Below are positions 13,431-25,260 of a DNA stretch of 64,000 bases, in pieces. Made by a program: the position numbers and the translations under genes. Numbering within the stretch: the first letter of the stretch is position 1; every line of letters begins with the position of its first letter. The DNA comes from Nautilus pompilius. Its lineage: Eukaryota; Mollusca; Cephalopoda; Nautilida; Nautilidae. The notes under the pieces are model-generated. The model had not been told where the DNA came from. It searched no databases and worked only from the letters and a program-made list of their open reading frames with translations. The DNA lies in contig JACATO010000065.1 of the NCBI GenBank assembly GCA_018389105.1, positions 1,383,001 to 1,447,000 of the forward strand, written 5' to 3'.

Positions 13431-15518
13431 AGATTATCTTCATTGAAGAGACTGGTGGTGTACAACAAAATAACTGATATTTACTGTTTCCATTTAAATT
13501 TATATGTACAGACATAGGAAAAACAAATGCTTTCATTTAATTCTGTATTCATTATACCACCAATAAACAAATTACATCTAAGAACAAAAGCAACTTTTAT
13601 TTCCAAACTTTGGTTTATCAAATTAACCAGTTTTTGCAGAATCATAGCAATCTGTTATTTAATTTATTAAAATAATCAGATGCTGATGTATTGCCCTTAC
13701 TATGTCAGATTGAGTTGTAGGATTGGTTTTACACTTTTGCTAATTCCATCTCGAAAAGTGACTGCAGTGACCATGCCATGCTTCACAGAAACTTTGCTTT
13801 CTATGTATATTTTAGATAATTTAGAAGAATATAAATTACTCAACCAATACGGTTAAAATAAATAAGGCTGGAAAATACTGCTAGGGTTCCTTAAGTATTG
13901 CCTCTTCAATTTTGTAAATATCTCCAGATCTATTTACAATGGAAAACAAGGTCCAGGTTTTAGTTTGGAGCCAGTACACTGATTGAATCAATCAGTTGCT
14001 GAACTATACTTTGAACCAAACAATTCAGAGTATTATTGATCTGATTATAGCATCATTTCTTGGTTGTCTAGTTTACAAGTGATTTTATTTACTTTAGCCT
14101 CTTAGTTTTATATGCGTTTTTTTTTTTATAGCTACATATCCATTTAGTTCAACAAACATAAGGCATTACTGTAAAAACAGACATGGGATTTTCTTTGATG
14201 CCATTCAGCTATATTGGTTTCCTGTAGCTGTAAGTCATTCATCATGCATGCTTAATTCTTAATATAATATCAGTCATCTGTTTTTGATTTTATTTCTTTG
14301 TTTATCCTGCTCAGAAATTTCTTTCTTAGTAATTTTTTCAACGTACATAGCACATATAGAAGTTTGTTTCATTCCTGAGTGGCTTCTATCTTGGGTACTG
14401 AAAGTTTAGATCATCCCAGCTTAACAACATGATCGCTGGTTCATTTAGTGCAGAAACCATAAGGGCCTCAAGGGTCACCACTCAGAACCTGCACCTGTCT
14501 GAAAATACATTGCACCATTGCTCTGAGCTGTAGTTCTGATGTTGTTTAGCCCAATCGTATCACTTTTTCTCATTAATGTATCCAAACAAAGGGCTTCTAG
14601 CCACTATTTGGCCAGTCAAACGATCTTTTGCTGATAGAGGTGGAGATGCTGACTGTTGCAGAAGTCTTGTCAAGAAAGAGTTTATACTTGACTTTTGAAC
14701 CAAAGCCTATCTCCTCTGTCTTTTTCTTTCTTTCTCAGCCCTTTAAGTTTGTATTTTGTTTTTAGGTACCATTTTCATCAACCAAACAAAGAAACAACAG
14801 CCATCAGTCATTATTTAAATTAGTAGTAAGAAATGACATTGGATGAACACGATGATGGTGTATGCTTTCAGTACAAACAGAATTTAATACTCTTTAGAAA
14901 TTCCTTCCTGGGTTCCATAATTATGCAAAATGCTTGAAGTGATAATAACATCAAAATTAATGGTTTACTTATCCTGATATATGGTTCATTAAATTTTATG
15001 TTTTAGTGTTGAAAAATCAGAAGCTGTTTTCATATGATTGGCTCATAATTTTGAACAAGAGAAGGTATATATATATATGTGAGTTGTGGTTGCGAATCTT
15101 AGAATCAATAAATGTAGAAAAGCCTAAAAAGCTTGTTGCTCAAAACTCTTACTTAATTAAAAAGACCTATAAGATCTCTCAAATGTCTAAAATTCCACAT
15201 TAAATAAATGTGATATTTTCAGTTGTTCAGTATATCCTAAGTTGTGAATATCTGTAAATATTTGGGTGAATCTATGTTGAACACTAATAATTTTACATCT
15301 TCTTGAATAAGAACTCCATGCCTGCATAGCATATTCCTGCTGTGGATGAGCCAAGCTCTCATCTAATAAGATTACAGTATTTTTTACATTAACCAATCAT
15401 TTAGGGTCAAACCAGAACAAGTTTCAAATACACACACATACACACACATGTATGTATACATATATCAACTTCACTACTTTATTTTACTTCAAAGCTGCAT
15501 GCTGACATTTTTTTTTCC
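13431..15518. other. non-coding, nothing recognised
   Basis: AT-rich spacer with short homopolymers and a small TA/AC tract near 15424-15465. No supported gene. Confidence 0.45.
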
Positions 15519-15690
15519 TAAAGCAAGTGGGGAAGAACAGGGTGTAGAGGTTAACCACACACCTACCATAAAAAGTCCTTATTCAGAACTTATTATTTTT
15601 TAAATGTGGGAGGAAACCCATTAGCCAGCTAGTGAAGAGAAGAAACCATGTTAGAAAGGTATGTCAAATAAAGCCAATAAAAAGTCTAAA
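15519..15690 (-). repeat. SINE-like dispersed repeat, copy 3
   Basis: The reverse complement carries the CTAACATGGTTTCTTCTC block and the TGGGTTTCCTCCCACATTT core, in the same order as copy 4. The tail is diverged. Confidence 0.55.
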
Positions 15691-15699
15691 AATCTATCT

Positions 15700-18600
15700 C
15701 AGCCAAAATCTATCCCCACATAATAAAGATCTATATTATTGATATATTTATGTGGTACTGTATTATAATTATAATAAACATGTTACTTTGTAAAATGATA
15801 ATCAACATGAGTAAACTCAAAAAACACAGCAATACTGATTTCATATCATATTTACAAGCAAGGGAAATCATATTATTGGTGTTTACTATTAAATAGACAA
15901 ATATTTATCACATTAATGAATTTTACACTTTTTTTCAATTTTGTTCACTCTAAATAAAACAAAGTTTTCATCTTTCTTGTCCATTCAGTTCTTTTGTTGA
16001 TTGAAAATAAGTCACTGAAGTTATTCGTCTATGGTTCATGGAGTTATATCCCTGAGTACTTATGCCCAAATATTACTCCATACCAATTACTTCATCAAAG
16101 TGGTTGCCACAGCTGTGTTCTCAGGGCAGGCAGTCAGGACCTTTCCATAGTAACTCTTTGGAAGGACCCCCAGTTCTCAGTGGAGCAATGCATCAGTCTT
16201 TACCCTATATGCTTTTGCCACTTTGAACTTCGAATTGGCATTACTGAAAAGCTATCCCTTTAAATGATATGATCTGCATATACTTTATCATGCATGGTTG
16301 TTGATATGATAATGCTTCAAAAAGAAATAAGCCCCTATTTATGCTCATTCACAACTCCAAATAACTGTTTCTTCAAAGGAACCACTCCTGTAGCAATAGA
16401 AATTCCCACTGACTGATAAGAATGTGACTGGCCACAATTTCATTTCAATGATCAATGTTCAAATTACAAGGGTTTATTGTAGAGAAAAAATATTATTTAA
16501 TTTGCTGGGAAGATAAGGTAGATAATTTGAGGTTTCAAAATCTGTGTGTATGTATGGGAGGGGGTATAGGTTTGGGATCCAACTTCAGTAATCTACCACT
16601 CACTGACTGGATCACTGTGTGACCCATTCCAAAGATTAGGCAAACAAGCTGAAATCTTACTGAAGCAACTTCACAAATATATTTTAGTTAACAGCTGTCA
16701 GTAACTCTTTAGCAGGTGTGTGTCTTCTAAACAGAAGAGATAAGCATTATATTTAAACAATACAATAAAGCAAGTTCATGTTCAAATTTAGCTACATAAT
16801 TAACACTAATTACGTTTGTGCCAAGAGGTAGCCGTTCAAATAATTAGGTACGCAAGAAAGTTTAAAATTAACTTAATGAGAAAGTAAATTAATTACCAGT
16901 AAATAGTAACTTGAAAAGCTAGGAAGCAATCATAAAAAGAAACTAAAAAAAAGACTAACCTATTTAGGATCATCAAACTGCTTGCAGTAAGCAGTGGTTA
17001 TTAAAGGTAATATAGCTGAAATGATAATATCTCAAAATTTCTTCAAAGAAACAAAAATGGTAATTAGAAGAAAGGCTGTACACTACAAATTATTGCCAAT
17101 GGTCAGCTAAAAGAAACTTTCAGGTTATTTATATACTTTCTAAAGTATACAAAATATTGAATTTATGGTTGGCTTTTTGACAAAAACAGAATTTAGACTT
17201 TAGGTGATTTGTCTGGATCACTTGAACATTTTCCCCAGTTGAGCCCATAACACCATTGCCAGGAAAACTGATGATATAGCACCTGACTTACAACACAAGC
17301 ATAGAGCCACATTCGAAATAGCAAAGTTTGAGGAATATACTCTGTGCCTTGATGAGGGCACAGATCTTGGAGATACAGCACAGCGGTTAGCTTTTATTCA
17401 TGGGGGTAGAAGCTAAATATTGCTACAAGAGAGCTGCTGTCCCTTGTTTCATTGAAAGATTGCATCAGAGAACATAATTTATTTATAGCACTGTCAGAAG
17501 TGCTGAATGAAAATGGTCTACTGTGGAAGAGGCTTGGAGTAACTACCAATAGTACGTGCAACAGCTACATGTGTGGTGAATAAAATGGACTCATATCACA
17601 TATAAAAGAGAATTGTTGTAGAATGGGGTTGCAGTCAACCACTGATTTACTACCACTGTATTATACATAAAGAGGCCTTGAAATCTTTCATACTTCATCT
17701 TGAAAATGTTATGAGAGTAGTTATTAGAACAGTAAATTTTATTATTCAAAGAGAACCAAACACAGGCAGTTGAAATCACTGCTAGTACTCTGACACGATG
17801 ATTTATTTCATGGAGTAAGGTGGTGGACTAGAGGTGACATGCTCCTGCTTTTTTGAACTTTGGAAGGAAATAAAACTTCTTCATGATAACCAAAGGTCAA
17901 CAAGTTCCTGAGATATCAAATTTATCTTGGTTGTGTAATCCTGCTTAATGGAAATCACAGGATTGCTAGATAAGCTTAATGTGTGACACTGTCAAGGCAT
18001 GTTCCTACTAGAAAAACATATCCAAGAATGTAACCCATTCACCACCAGTGGTGGGGAAAAGTCCAGTTTGAACTGACTGAGTTACAAGAATGACTCTGGC
18101 CTAAAACAAATAGTTAAAGTTGTGCCTCTATTCTTCTTTATCTTCAGAAAAATTCCCAGTGCTGGCAGACAATGCCAAAATTGCTTCTCTCTATAGTAGC
18201 ATGTGTGTGTGTGTGTATGAACATACTTTCTCTGAAATGAAGATCTACAAGTTTAATGTAGTAAGGCCAAAGCTAACTGATGGACATCTGTAATCAATAT
18301 TGCAAATCTCGTGTCTAAATTCCAACCAAGATATGATCAAACTATCAAAGGAAAACAATTACACCTCTCTCAGCTCAAAGTAACCAAAATGGAATTAATG
18401 TACAATATTACTCTTCTTGAAAATGTGATATCAAGATTTAAATATTTTTAGTATATCAAATTCGAATGATTTTCTTTCTGTGATCTGTGTAAGACACATT
18501 CATTTAAATATTTAAAAGTGGCTTTAAGCACAATTTCTCTTTCCAAAATCTCCTGCAAAGTAACTCAGAAAATGTAACTCTACTGTACATTCTGTACCCC

Positions 18601-18766
18601 TCAATCACTGAATTATGTAAATTTATAAAGCATTCAACATCAAGATGAAACATTATTATTTGATTTAATTATATCAGATATAATAATAAAAATAAAAAAA
18701 ATTATGGCTTCAAAGTAATGTTTTTTCTTTAGAAAATTTCTTTTAAGATAGGAGCACCTCTAATGA
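15700..18766. other. non-coding, nothing firmly recognised
   Basis: Includes open frames at 15994-16263 (plus) and 17193-17381 (minus) in slightly less AT-rich DNA, without identifiable domains or splice support. A short GT tract lies near 18204-18217. Confidence 0.4.
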
Positions 18767-19057
18767 TCATTCAATTATCTTAATAGTTTCCAGAAAAATT
18801 TTTTCCAATATGTTGAAATAGACAGCTACAGTTCTGATATTGTCAGTGAAATACTCAGGGGAGTTGTCACATTCCAATAATGCATCTATCAGTGGAATTC
18901 TTCTTGGTGCTGAGATAATGACTACACAACAGTTGTGACCTGTCTTATAGAGAGGGGCATGGTCTGCCTCTGACCAACAGAGATAATCTGCTGTGCCTTG
19001 AGTTTCATCTTTTCTTCCCACTAGCAAGTTGGAAAACAAATCTAAGAAGTTTTCCAA
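18767..19057 (-). other. unidentified open frame of about 96 codons
   Basis: The minus-strand frame has balanced composition and mixed codons, unlike neighbouring AT-rich frames. It includes the peptides GRKDETQGTADYLCWSEADH and CDNSPEYFTDNIRTVAVYF. Upstream it continues in frame without a stop for a few codons. I recognise no family. It could be an exon of an unplaced gene, a retrocopy or a fragment of a mobile-element protein. Confidence 0.25.
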
Positions 19058-20085
19058 ATACTTACTTTTAAGTTTGATACTTTTTCCTTTTTCAATTTTA
19101 CAAATTAAATATTACTAGTTGAAATTATTTGTACTAGAACAATTTATGCTACGTTATTGTTCAGACTATATAAAGCCATTGGTGTTAGGTGCAGTTATTA
19201 AAATGTTGATCTTTAGAGCACATCTGTGAATATGATAAGCAAAGGTGGAAGACAAGTGAAATTGCAACTGCTGCTGTGAATTAATATGCTGCCTGTCATA
19301 AGAATAAAACATCAAACTATGCACGAGATTTGTTTACTAATTATGACAGATTACAAAAGTATGACTCAAAATTACTGTATATAAGATAATTGTGTATGAA
19401 AACCTTTTAACAATCCAATCCTTTTGTTAATAAATGTGATTACCATAATGTTAACATTACACAGTTCAACAGAAACTTGGATAATTGTGTGTTCTATATT
19501 ATGAAGATAGATCAAAGAAAGTCTTTATCATCTATATCTAAATGAAATAAAGCAGCAAACTCTGGATGGAGCAAGCAAGCACCAGATTTTGGTATTGCCA
19601 ATAAATTGTTCTGTGCATGAGCCAGCTCTATTTTCAACTTTCTTATGAAAATGTATCAACCAGAAAAAAAAAGACCAATTGTTAAGATACAAACACACAT
19701 GTGCTGAATGTATGTTGGACAGGAGCAGAAACTGATACACTGCCAGTAGTTCTATTTGAATTACATCTGCAGTGCTATTTACTGAGAACATGTTTACAGA
19801 CAAAGAACTCCTTTCTTAGAGTCACATAAAGAGGTAAAAGCCACGCACCACTGTCTGATAAATACAGTATGTAAAGTTAGTCACCATTTCATGGTTTTTA
19901 GGAAGTTTTCTTAAGACAAAATTATCCCGAGCTTCTGGCAAGAGAAACTTGGTATAATAACCACAAGGCAGTTTTGAATAATTTAGTTTTAACAGATCCT
20001 TTAGCTGTTTTCTTCCTGAATTGCTGCTGTCCTTTCATGGTTGCTCTTGTTAGATTATTAACCCTTTGATGAGTATGCCTGTATA
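19058..20085. other. non-coding, nothing recognised
   Basis: AT-rich. The minus-strand frame 19528-19803 is not supported by any motif. Confidence 0.45.
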
Positions 20086-21437
20086 CAGGGTGATCAAAAG
20101 GTAACTATACAGTGGAAAATGTATTATTGTTTTATTTCAATATTTCAATACATTAACTCTTACAATAAAGTATTACAATAAATGCTGAAAATGAGCCCCC
20201 ACTCATGTTTAAACATTTTTTTCACATGTTTTTTCATATTCTCAAAAACGTTTTGCAATTCTTCAGATGACTTCCTCTAATGAAATTGATGATGTTTTGC
20301 TTCAGTTCATCAATGGAATGGGGATTTTTCAAAGATCTTCGCTTTCATTGATCCCCACAGGTAAAAGTCGGGGTGGGGGAGAGGGACGTGAGGTCAGGAG
20401 AGCAGGCAGGACAAATTCCATTCAATACCAGCTGATCACTGAATACTTCTTCCAGCAGTTTCATCGATTGAGCAGATGTGTGAGTGGTGGCTCCATCCTT
20501 CTGGAAGTAGGTATCTTTGATTTCTTTGTCTAACTCAGTAATAAAAGGATACAGTATGTCGTTACCATAATGCTTTGAATTGGTGGTTTTTTTCAAAAAA
20601 TATAGGCCTAATAATGTGTTTCCTTGATATAGCCACCCATACACTGATCTTTTCATCATGAAACAGTTTCTCAAACAGTTCATGAGGGCTAGAAGTAGAC
20701 CAAATTCTGGTATTCTGGCTATTAACATATCCAGAGAGATGAATCCAACATTCATCAGAAAAAAAATGTTTTACCCAATATGTTGTTGCCATTTACATCA
20801 ATAAAATTCTTAAACCAGTTGTAATATTCAACTCACTTACCGTGGTCTGCAGCTTTCAATTCTTGCACAAAGTTCACTTTATACAGGTAAAAATTTAATT
20901 CCTTTAAAGAATTAAGTGTGCTCCCATATGAAATATTCGCTTGTTGAGAAAGTCAACGTAGTGATTTTGAAGGGCTCTGAAGCATTGTGTCTGAAATTTT
21001 TGACAGCTTCTCCTCATCCAACGCTTTTGGCTGACCTGATCGTCGACAATCCTCAACTGAACCAGTATCTTCACATTTGCTAATCAATGACCTTACAAGA
21101 TTTCTGTTTGGAAGCTTTGCATCAGGAAAGTTTTGTAAAAACTCACTTTGAACTCTTGTTCCGTTATTTGTGTATACTTTTTGATGAGAACGATTTGTTT
21201 GGTGTTTGAAAGAACATTACACAAAAATTACAATCACACAAAAATTACATTTCACTTTTGCAAAATTTACTGCCAACACCTGTTGGTCATTTTGGTAACT
21301 ACAGTACAACTCCTCCTCACACAGAACTGCCATCTGTTGGTCATTTTGGGAACTATAATACAATACAAAGCACAAGGAGAGGAATAAAAAATGATTACAA
21401 ATAAACTCCACTGCAAAGTTACTTTCTGATCACCCTG
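20086..21437 (-). mobile_element. mariner/IS630-like DNA transposon, decayed
   Basis: The ends are inverted copies beginning CAGGGTGATCA (left CAGGGTGATCAAAAGGTAAC, right complement CAGGGTGATCAGAAAGTAAC), each flanked by TA, giving an element of about 1.35 kb. The interior carries a broken transposase on the minus strand. A 60-bp-scale internal duplication built on TGTTGGTCATTTTGG lies at about 21279-21365. Confidence 0.85.
20345..21190 (-). pseudogene. mariner-like transposase pseudogene
   Basis: The N-terminal part reads through several breaks and includes the helix-turn-helix-like peptide SVEDCRRSGQPKALDEEKLS. The catalytic part is split by a frameshift near 20560-20570. The first frame has FFSDECWIHLSGYVNSQN (first Asp), the second YFQKDGATTHTSAQS (second Asp) and CSPDLTSL where the family has a W-P-x-R-S-P-D-L block. 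This is the layout of a DDE/D IS630-Tc1-mariner transposase. In-frame stops and the frameshift mean no functional enzyme is made. Confidence 0.8.
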
Positions 21438-22106
21438 TATTTATGGAAACTGCCTTGACAGTAATCCCCCCCCCCCTGTAAATGTATAGTTTCTAAGGTT
21501 TCACAGACTGCAGGAAAAAAGCCCTTATATGATTAAAAAGTTAAGAAATTTCTCAAGTGATTTCTGGATATTTTTCTGTAACTCCTTTAAGCTGGGAAAG
21601 TTTTTTTTTTTTTTTTAAAAAAATCACCCCCTTAAAGGGTTAACAATCTCTTGTTAGTTTCTTGGATTCAGAATAATTAAAGATTCACTAATGTACAGAA
21701 TGAATAAGACAAATCAGGAAAAGAAGTATAGATGGGTTCTGATTCCCTTATGCACTCCTAAGCTAATACAATAGCTAATATGAAAATCAAATTAATTAAA
21801 AAGTTAAGTAAAAATTGTCTTAATTAAAATTTTTTTCTTAGCTTAATAAGTTTTTGATTTTTATATCACTAATAATAGAATGAATATACAGAATTGGAAA
21901 TATCCAAAAAAAAAACTGAGTAAAAAAAATGTACATAAAACAGGTTAGAACCACATTTTGTTTGTAAAAATGAAACACTCCATAGTATAGTCATGTGTTG
22001 ATATAGTACACTGTGATTGGTGTATACCAAGCAATCAGAAAGCGACACATGTGCAGAGGGGCTATAAAGGTGTAGCCAGTGAATATCATTGTTGTGAATG
22101 AATACT
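21438..22106. other. non-coding spacer
   Basis: AT-rich DNA with C7 and T16 homopolymer runs. No gene seen. Confidence 0.5.
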
Positions 22107-22740
22107 ATGGCTCCTGGGAAGAAAATATCACATGAAAAATTATAGAAATCAAAATCTAAACTAGTGAAGGGTATTCCACGGGGCAGATTGCATCCTGACT
22201 TCATGTTTCAGAAGGAGCTGTATGCAAGACAGAAGGATGCATGAAACTGGTACTGCTGACAAGAGAAGAAGTCAAGGAAGAGAGCTCAAATTCTCCAAAA
22301 GTGATGTTAAGTACTTCAGATTATGAGCTCTACATGAAAAACAACCAGCCAGTAGAGATCTTGAAAATGACCCAGCTGAAAGTACAGATGTTAATTTTTC
22401 TTCAAGAACAAGATAAACATTAGTGCAAAGTAGTCTCAATGAATGGAGAGTTGCCAAAAAACCTTTGCTGAAGAGAAACCACCAAACAGGAAGATCGAAA
22501 TGGGCAGCAGAAGTGAGTCACAGTGAAGCATAGGGGTAGGTCAATACAAGTTTGGGACTGCATATCAGCTGAAGGTGTTGGAGATTTATATAAAATCAAA
22601 GTTATGCAGACTGCCAACAGGTATGGGCAGGGATTCATCTTCCAACATGACAATGAAGCATACAGCCAGTGTGGTGAAAAACTATGGAATGTGGAAAGTC
22701 CTAGAGAATGTTTGGAACAACATTCCACAGCTATACATTG
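22107..22740 (+). pseudogene. Tc1-like transposase relic
   Basis: Plus-strand frames give a start-like MAPGKKISHEKL, then, after stops, an equivalent of the W-G-C-I-S-A-E-G-V-G-D-L block (here WDCISAEGVGDLYKI) and GFIFQHDNEAYSQ, which corresponds to the second catalytic Asp region of Tc1 transposases. The C-terminal DDE part is scrambled. The relic ends about 200 bases left of the nearly complete Tc1 at 22946. Confidence 0.6.
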
Positions 22741-22945
22741 ATAAGCGAAATCTGTGCATGATGAAAGAAAGGTGCATTCTCTGTATAAAGCAAAGGGCTT
22801 ATCAAAATGATAATGCACTGTACGGTGTATTAATTTTGTTGTATATTTTCTGTAAAAATGCATTCTGTATGTATTATATACATTTTTCAGTTGTAATTAC
22901 TCATTTATTTGTGCATATCTTGTGCGTGTTTTTCCATAATATATA

Positions 22946-23160
22946 CAGGTGCAAAAAATTAGAATATTGTGGAAGAGTTAATTTTTTTCCGTAATTTAAT
23001 TCAAACAGTGAAACTTTCATATATTCTAGATTCATTACACATAAAGTGAAATATTTCGAACCTTTTTTGTTTTAATTTTGATGATTACGGCTTACAACTC
23101 TTGAAAATCAAAAATCCACTATCTCAAAATATTACAATATTTCAAAAGATCAATTTAAAA
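22946..23160. repeat. left terminal inverted repeat of the Tc1 element
   Basis: Pairs with 24300-24505 in inverted orientation, with mismatches and one short deletion just inside the terminus. Confidence 0.85.
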
Positions 23161-23216
23161 AAAAGATTTATAGTATAGAAATGTCGGACTTCTGAAAAGT
23201 ATGTTCATTTATGCAC

Positions 23217-24221
23217 TCAATACTTGGTCGGGGCTCCTTTTGCACAAATCACTGCATCAATGAGGCGTGGCATGGAGGGGATCAGCCTGTGACACTGCTG
23301 AGGTGTTATGGAAGCCCAGGTTGTTTTGATGGCTGCCTTCAGCTCATCTGTATCGTTGGGGCTGGTGTGTCTCATCTTCCTCTTGACAATACCCCATAGA
23401 TTCTCTATGGGGTTCAGGTCAGGTGAGTTGGCTGGCCAGTCAAGCACAGTAATACCATGATCAGCAAACCAGTTACTAGTAGGTTTGGCACTGTGGGCAG
23501 GTGCCAAGTCCTGCTGGAAAAGGAAATCAGCATCTCCATAAAGCTTGTCAGCAGACGGAAGCATGAAGTGCTCTAAAATCTCCTGGTAGATGGCTGCATT
23601 GACTTTGGACTTGATAAAACACAGTGGACCAACACCAGCAGATGACAAGGCACCCCAAATCATCACTGACTGTGGAAACTTCACACTGGACTTCGAGCAA
23701 CTTGGATTATGCACCTCTCCACTCTTCCTCCAGATTGTGGGACCTTGATTTCCAAATGAAATGCAAAATTTACTTTCATCTGAAAAGAGGACTTTGGACC
23801 ACTGAGCAACGGGCCAGTTCTTTTTCTCCTTAGTCCAGATAAGACGCTTCTGACGTTGTCTCTGGTTCAGCAGTGGCTTGACCCTAGGAATGCAATACTT
23901 GTAGCCCATTTCCTGGACACGTCTGTGCGTGGTGGCTCTTGATGCACTGACTCCAGCCTCAGTCCACTCATTGTGAAGCTCCCCCAAGTTCTTGAATTGA
24001 CTTTGCTTGACAATCCTCTCAAGGTTGCTGTCATCCCTTTTGCTTGTGCACCTTTTCCTACCACACTTTTCTCTTCCAGTCAACTTTTCATGAATATGCT
24101 TTGATACAGCACTCTGCAAACAGCCAGCCCTTTTAGCAATGACCTTCTGTGGCTTACCCTCCTTGTGGAGGGTGTCAATGAGTGTCTTCTGGACAACTAT
24201 CAAGTCAGCAGTCTTCCCAAT
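23217..24221 (-). pseudogene. Tc1 transposase, full-length frame lacking its ATG
   Basis: Cut-and-paste transposase that would bind the inverted repeats and insert at TA. The frame is uninterrupted for 334 codons to a TGA at 23217. In order: an N-terminal paired-like helix-turn-helix region with a basic GREKCGRKRCTSKRD stretch; first catalytic Asp in VLFSDESKFCISFG; second in FLFQQDLAPAHSAK; the catalytic Glu in DWPANSPDLNPIENLWG, with 34 residues between the second Asp and the Glu (DD34E); and the C-terminal AKGAPTKY. The expected initiator before Gly-Lys-Thr-Ala-Asp is ATT (24219-24221) instead of ATG. No other in-frame ATG lies before the helix-turn-helix, so I score it as a recently broken gene. 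A TTG in frame at 24201-24203 is not a plausible animal start. Confidence 0.88.
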
Positions 24222-24299
24222 GATTGTGGTTGTGTGTACTGAACCAGACTGAGAGATTCATGGTATTTATACTGCATAAATGGTGATTTACTCAAACTT

Positions 24300-24505
24300 G
24301 AAATGGAATATTCTAATATTTTGAGATGTTTTTTTTTATCTTTTTGAGCTGTAGGCCATAATTATCAAAATTAAAATTAAAAAATGCTTGAAACATTTTA
24401 GTTTACATGTAAAGAATCTAGAATATATAAAAGTTTCACTGTTTGAATTAAATTATGGAAAAAATGAACGCTTCCACGATATTCTAATTTTTTGAGAAGC
24501 ACCTG
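24300..24505. repeat. right terminal inverted repeat of the Tc1 element
   Basis: Inverted partner of 22946-23160. It ends GCACCTG and is followed by TA. Confidence 0.85.
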
Positions 24506-24506
24506 T

Positions 24507-25260
24507 ATATATACACAGTATTGTGCAAATTAGTGTGAACAGAATTTTAAAAAAGTTTTTAGTAAGCAGCAAATATTTTGAAGACTGAAACAAACCTTAA
24601 TAATTTATATGACCTCCTTTGGCTTTAATAACATCTTGAACACACTTGGGGATGGAATATACCAGTTTTTCACAGATTTTCTGTATTTTTTTGTTTGGAA
24701 AACAGATTTGTTTGATGGACCTGATCATTTTTTTAGTTGTACAATCCATTTTTTGAAGTCAAAAGTTTTACATATAACCAATAGATTTTTGATCGAGTTT
24801 AGATTTGGTGATTTTCTTGGCCAATCTAAACAGTTAATTTTGTTTATCCTGAAGTACTCCTTAACATGTATTGATGCATGGAATGGAGCCAGATCCTGTT
24901 GGAAAACTGTTTGGGGATGTCTTCAGCAGTTCTGGTTCAAAACAGTGTTGTGGAACACTAATATATTTTTTACTCTTCATCATTCCTTGCATTAGCACAA
25001 ATGAGCCAGTTTTTTGTGCTGAGTGTGATTATAATTATAGTGGGAACTGGTTGTAGGTTCACTAGGTAAATGACATACAAATCGACATTGTTGACCTTGA
25101 ACAAGAAACTGACTATCATCTGAAAATAACACATTGCACCAGTCTTCTTTTGACCAACCAGCATATTTCTGTGCCCTTACATAGTGTTTTGTCTTTATTA
25201 TTCTTCATCTTAGTTAGCCATCCATTTATGCTATATTTTTTCACAGAATGATGATAAATA
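24507..25260 (-). pseudogene. older Tc1-like transposon relic abutting the first
   Basis: A terminus-like CAGTATTGTGCAAATTAGTG (about 24517-24536) begins a second, unrelated Tc1. On the minus strand the C-terminus reads CVQDVIKAKGGHINY then stop. The second Asp region is QQDLAPFHA, the Glu block is DWPRKSPNLNSIKNL (the usual Glu is Lys here), and the first Asp region is AGWSKEDWCNVLFSDDSQF across frames. Frameshifts and stops make it non-functional. The other terminus was not found. Confidence 0.75.

Larger units (their letters stand above)
22946..24505 (-). mobile_element. nearly complete Tc1-family transposon with long inverted repeats
   Basis: The element runs from CAGGTGC to GCACCTG with TA on both sides, 1,560 bp. 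The inverted repeats are long, about 200 bp or more: AAAAAATTAGAATAT, TTTAATTCAAACAGTGAAAC and TAGATTCATTACA-type blocks recur in inverted order at 22953-23150 and 24300-24499. The left end lacks about five bases that the right end has after CAGGTGC. The one transposase frame fills the centre on the minus strand. From memory, closely similar Tc1 elements with this terminus are widespread in fish and amphibians and have been linked to horizontal transfer. Confidence 0.93.

Noticed and set aside
22420..22863. 147-codon minus-strand frame
   Set aside because: It is antisense to the plus-strand Tc1 relic and has no motif of its own.
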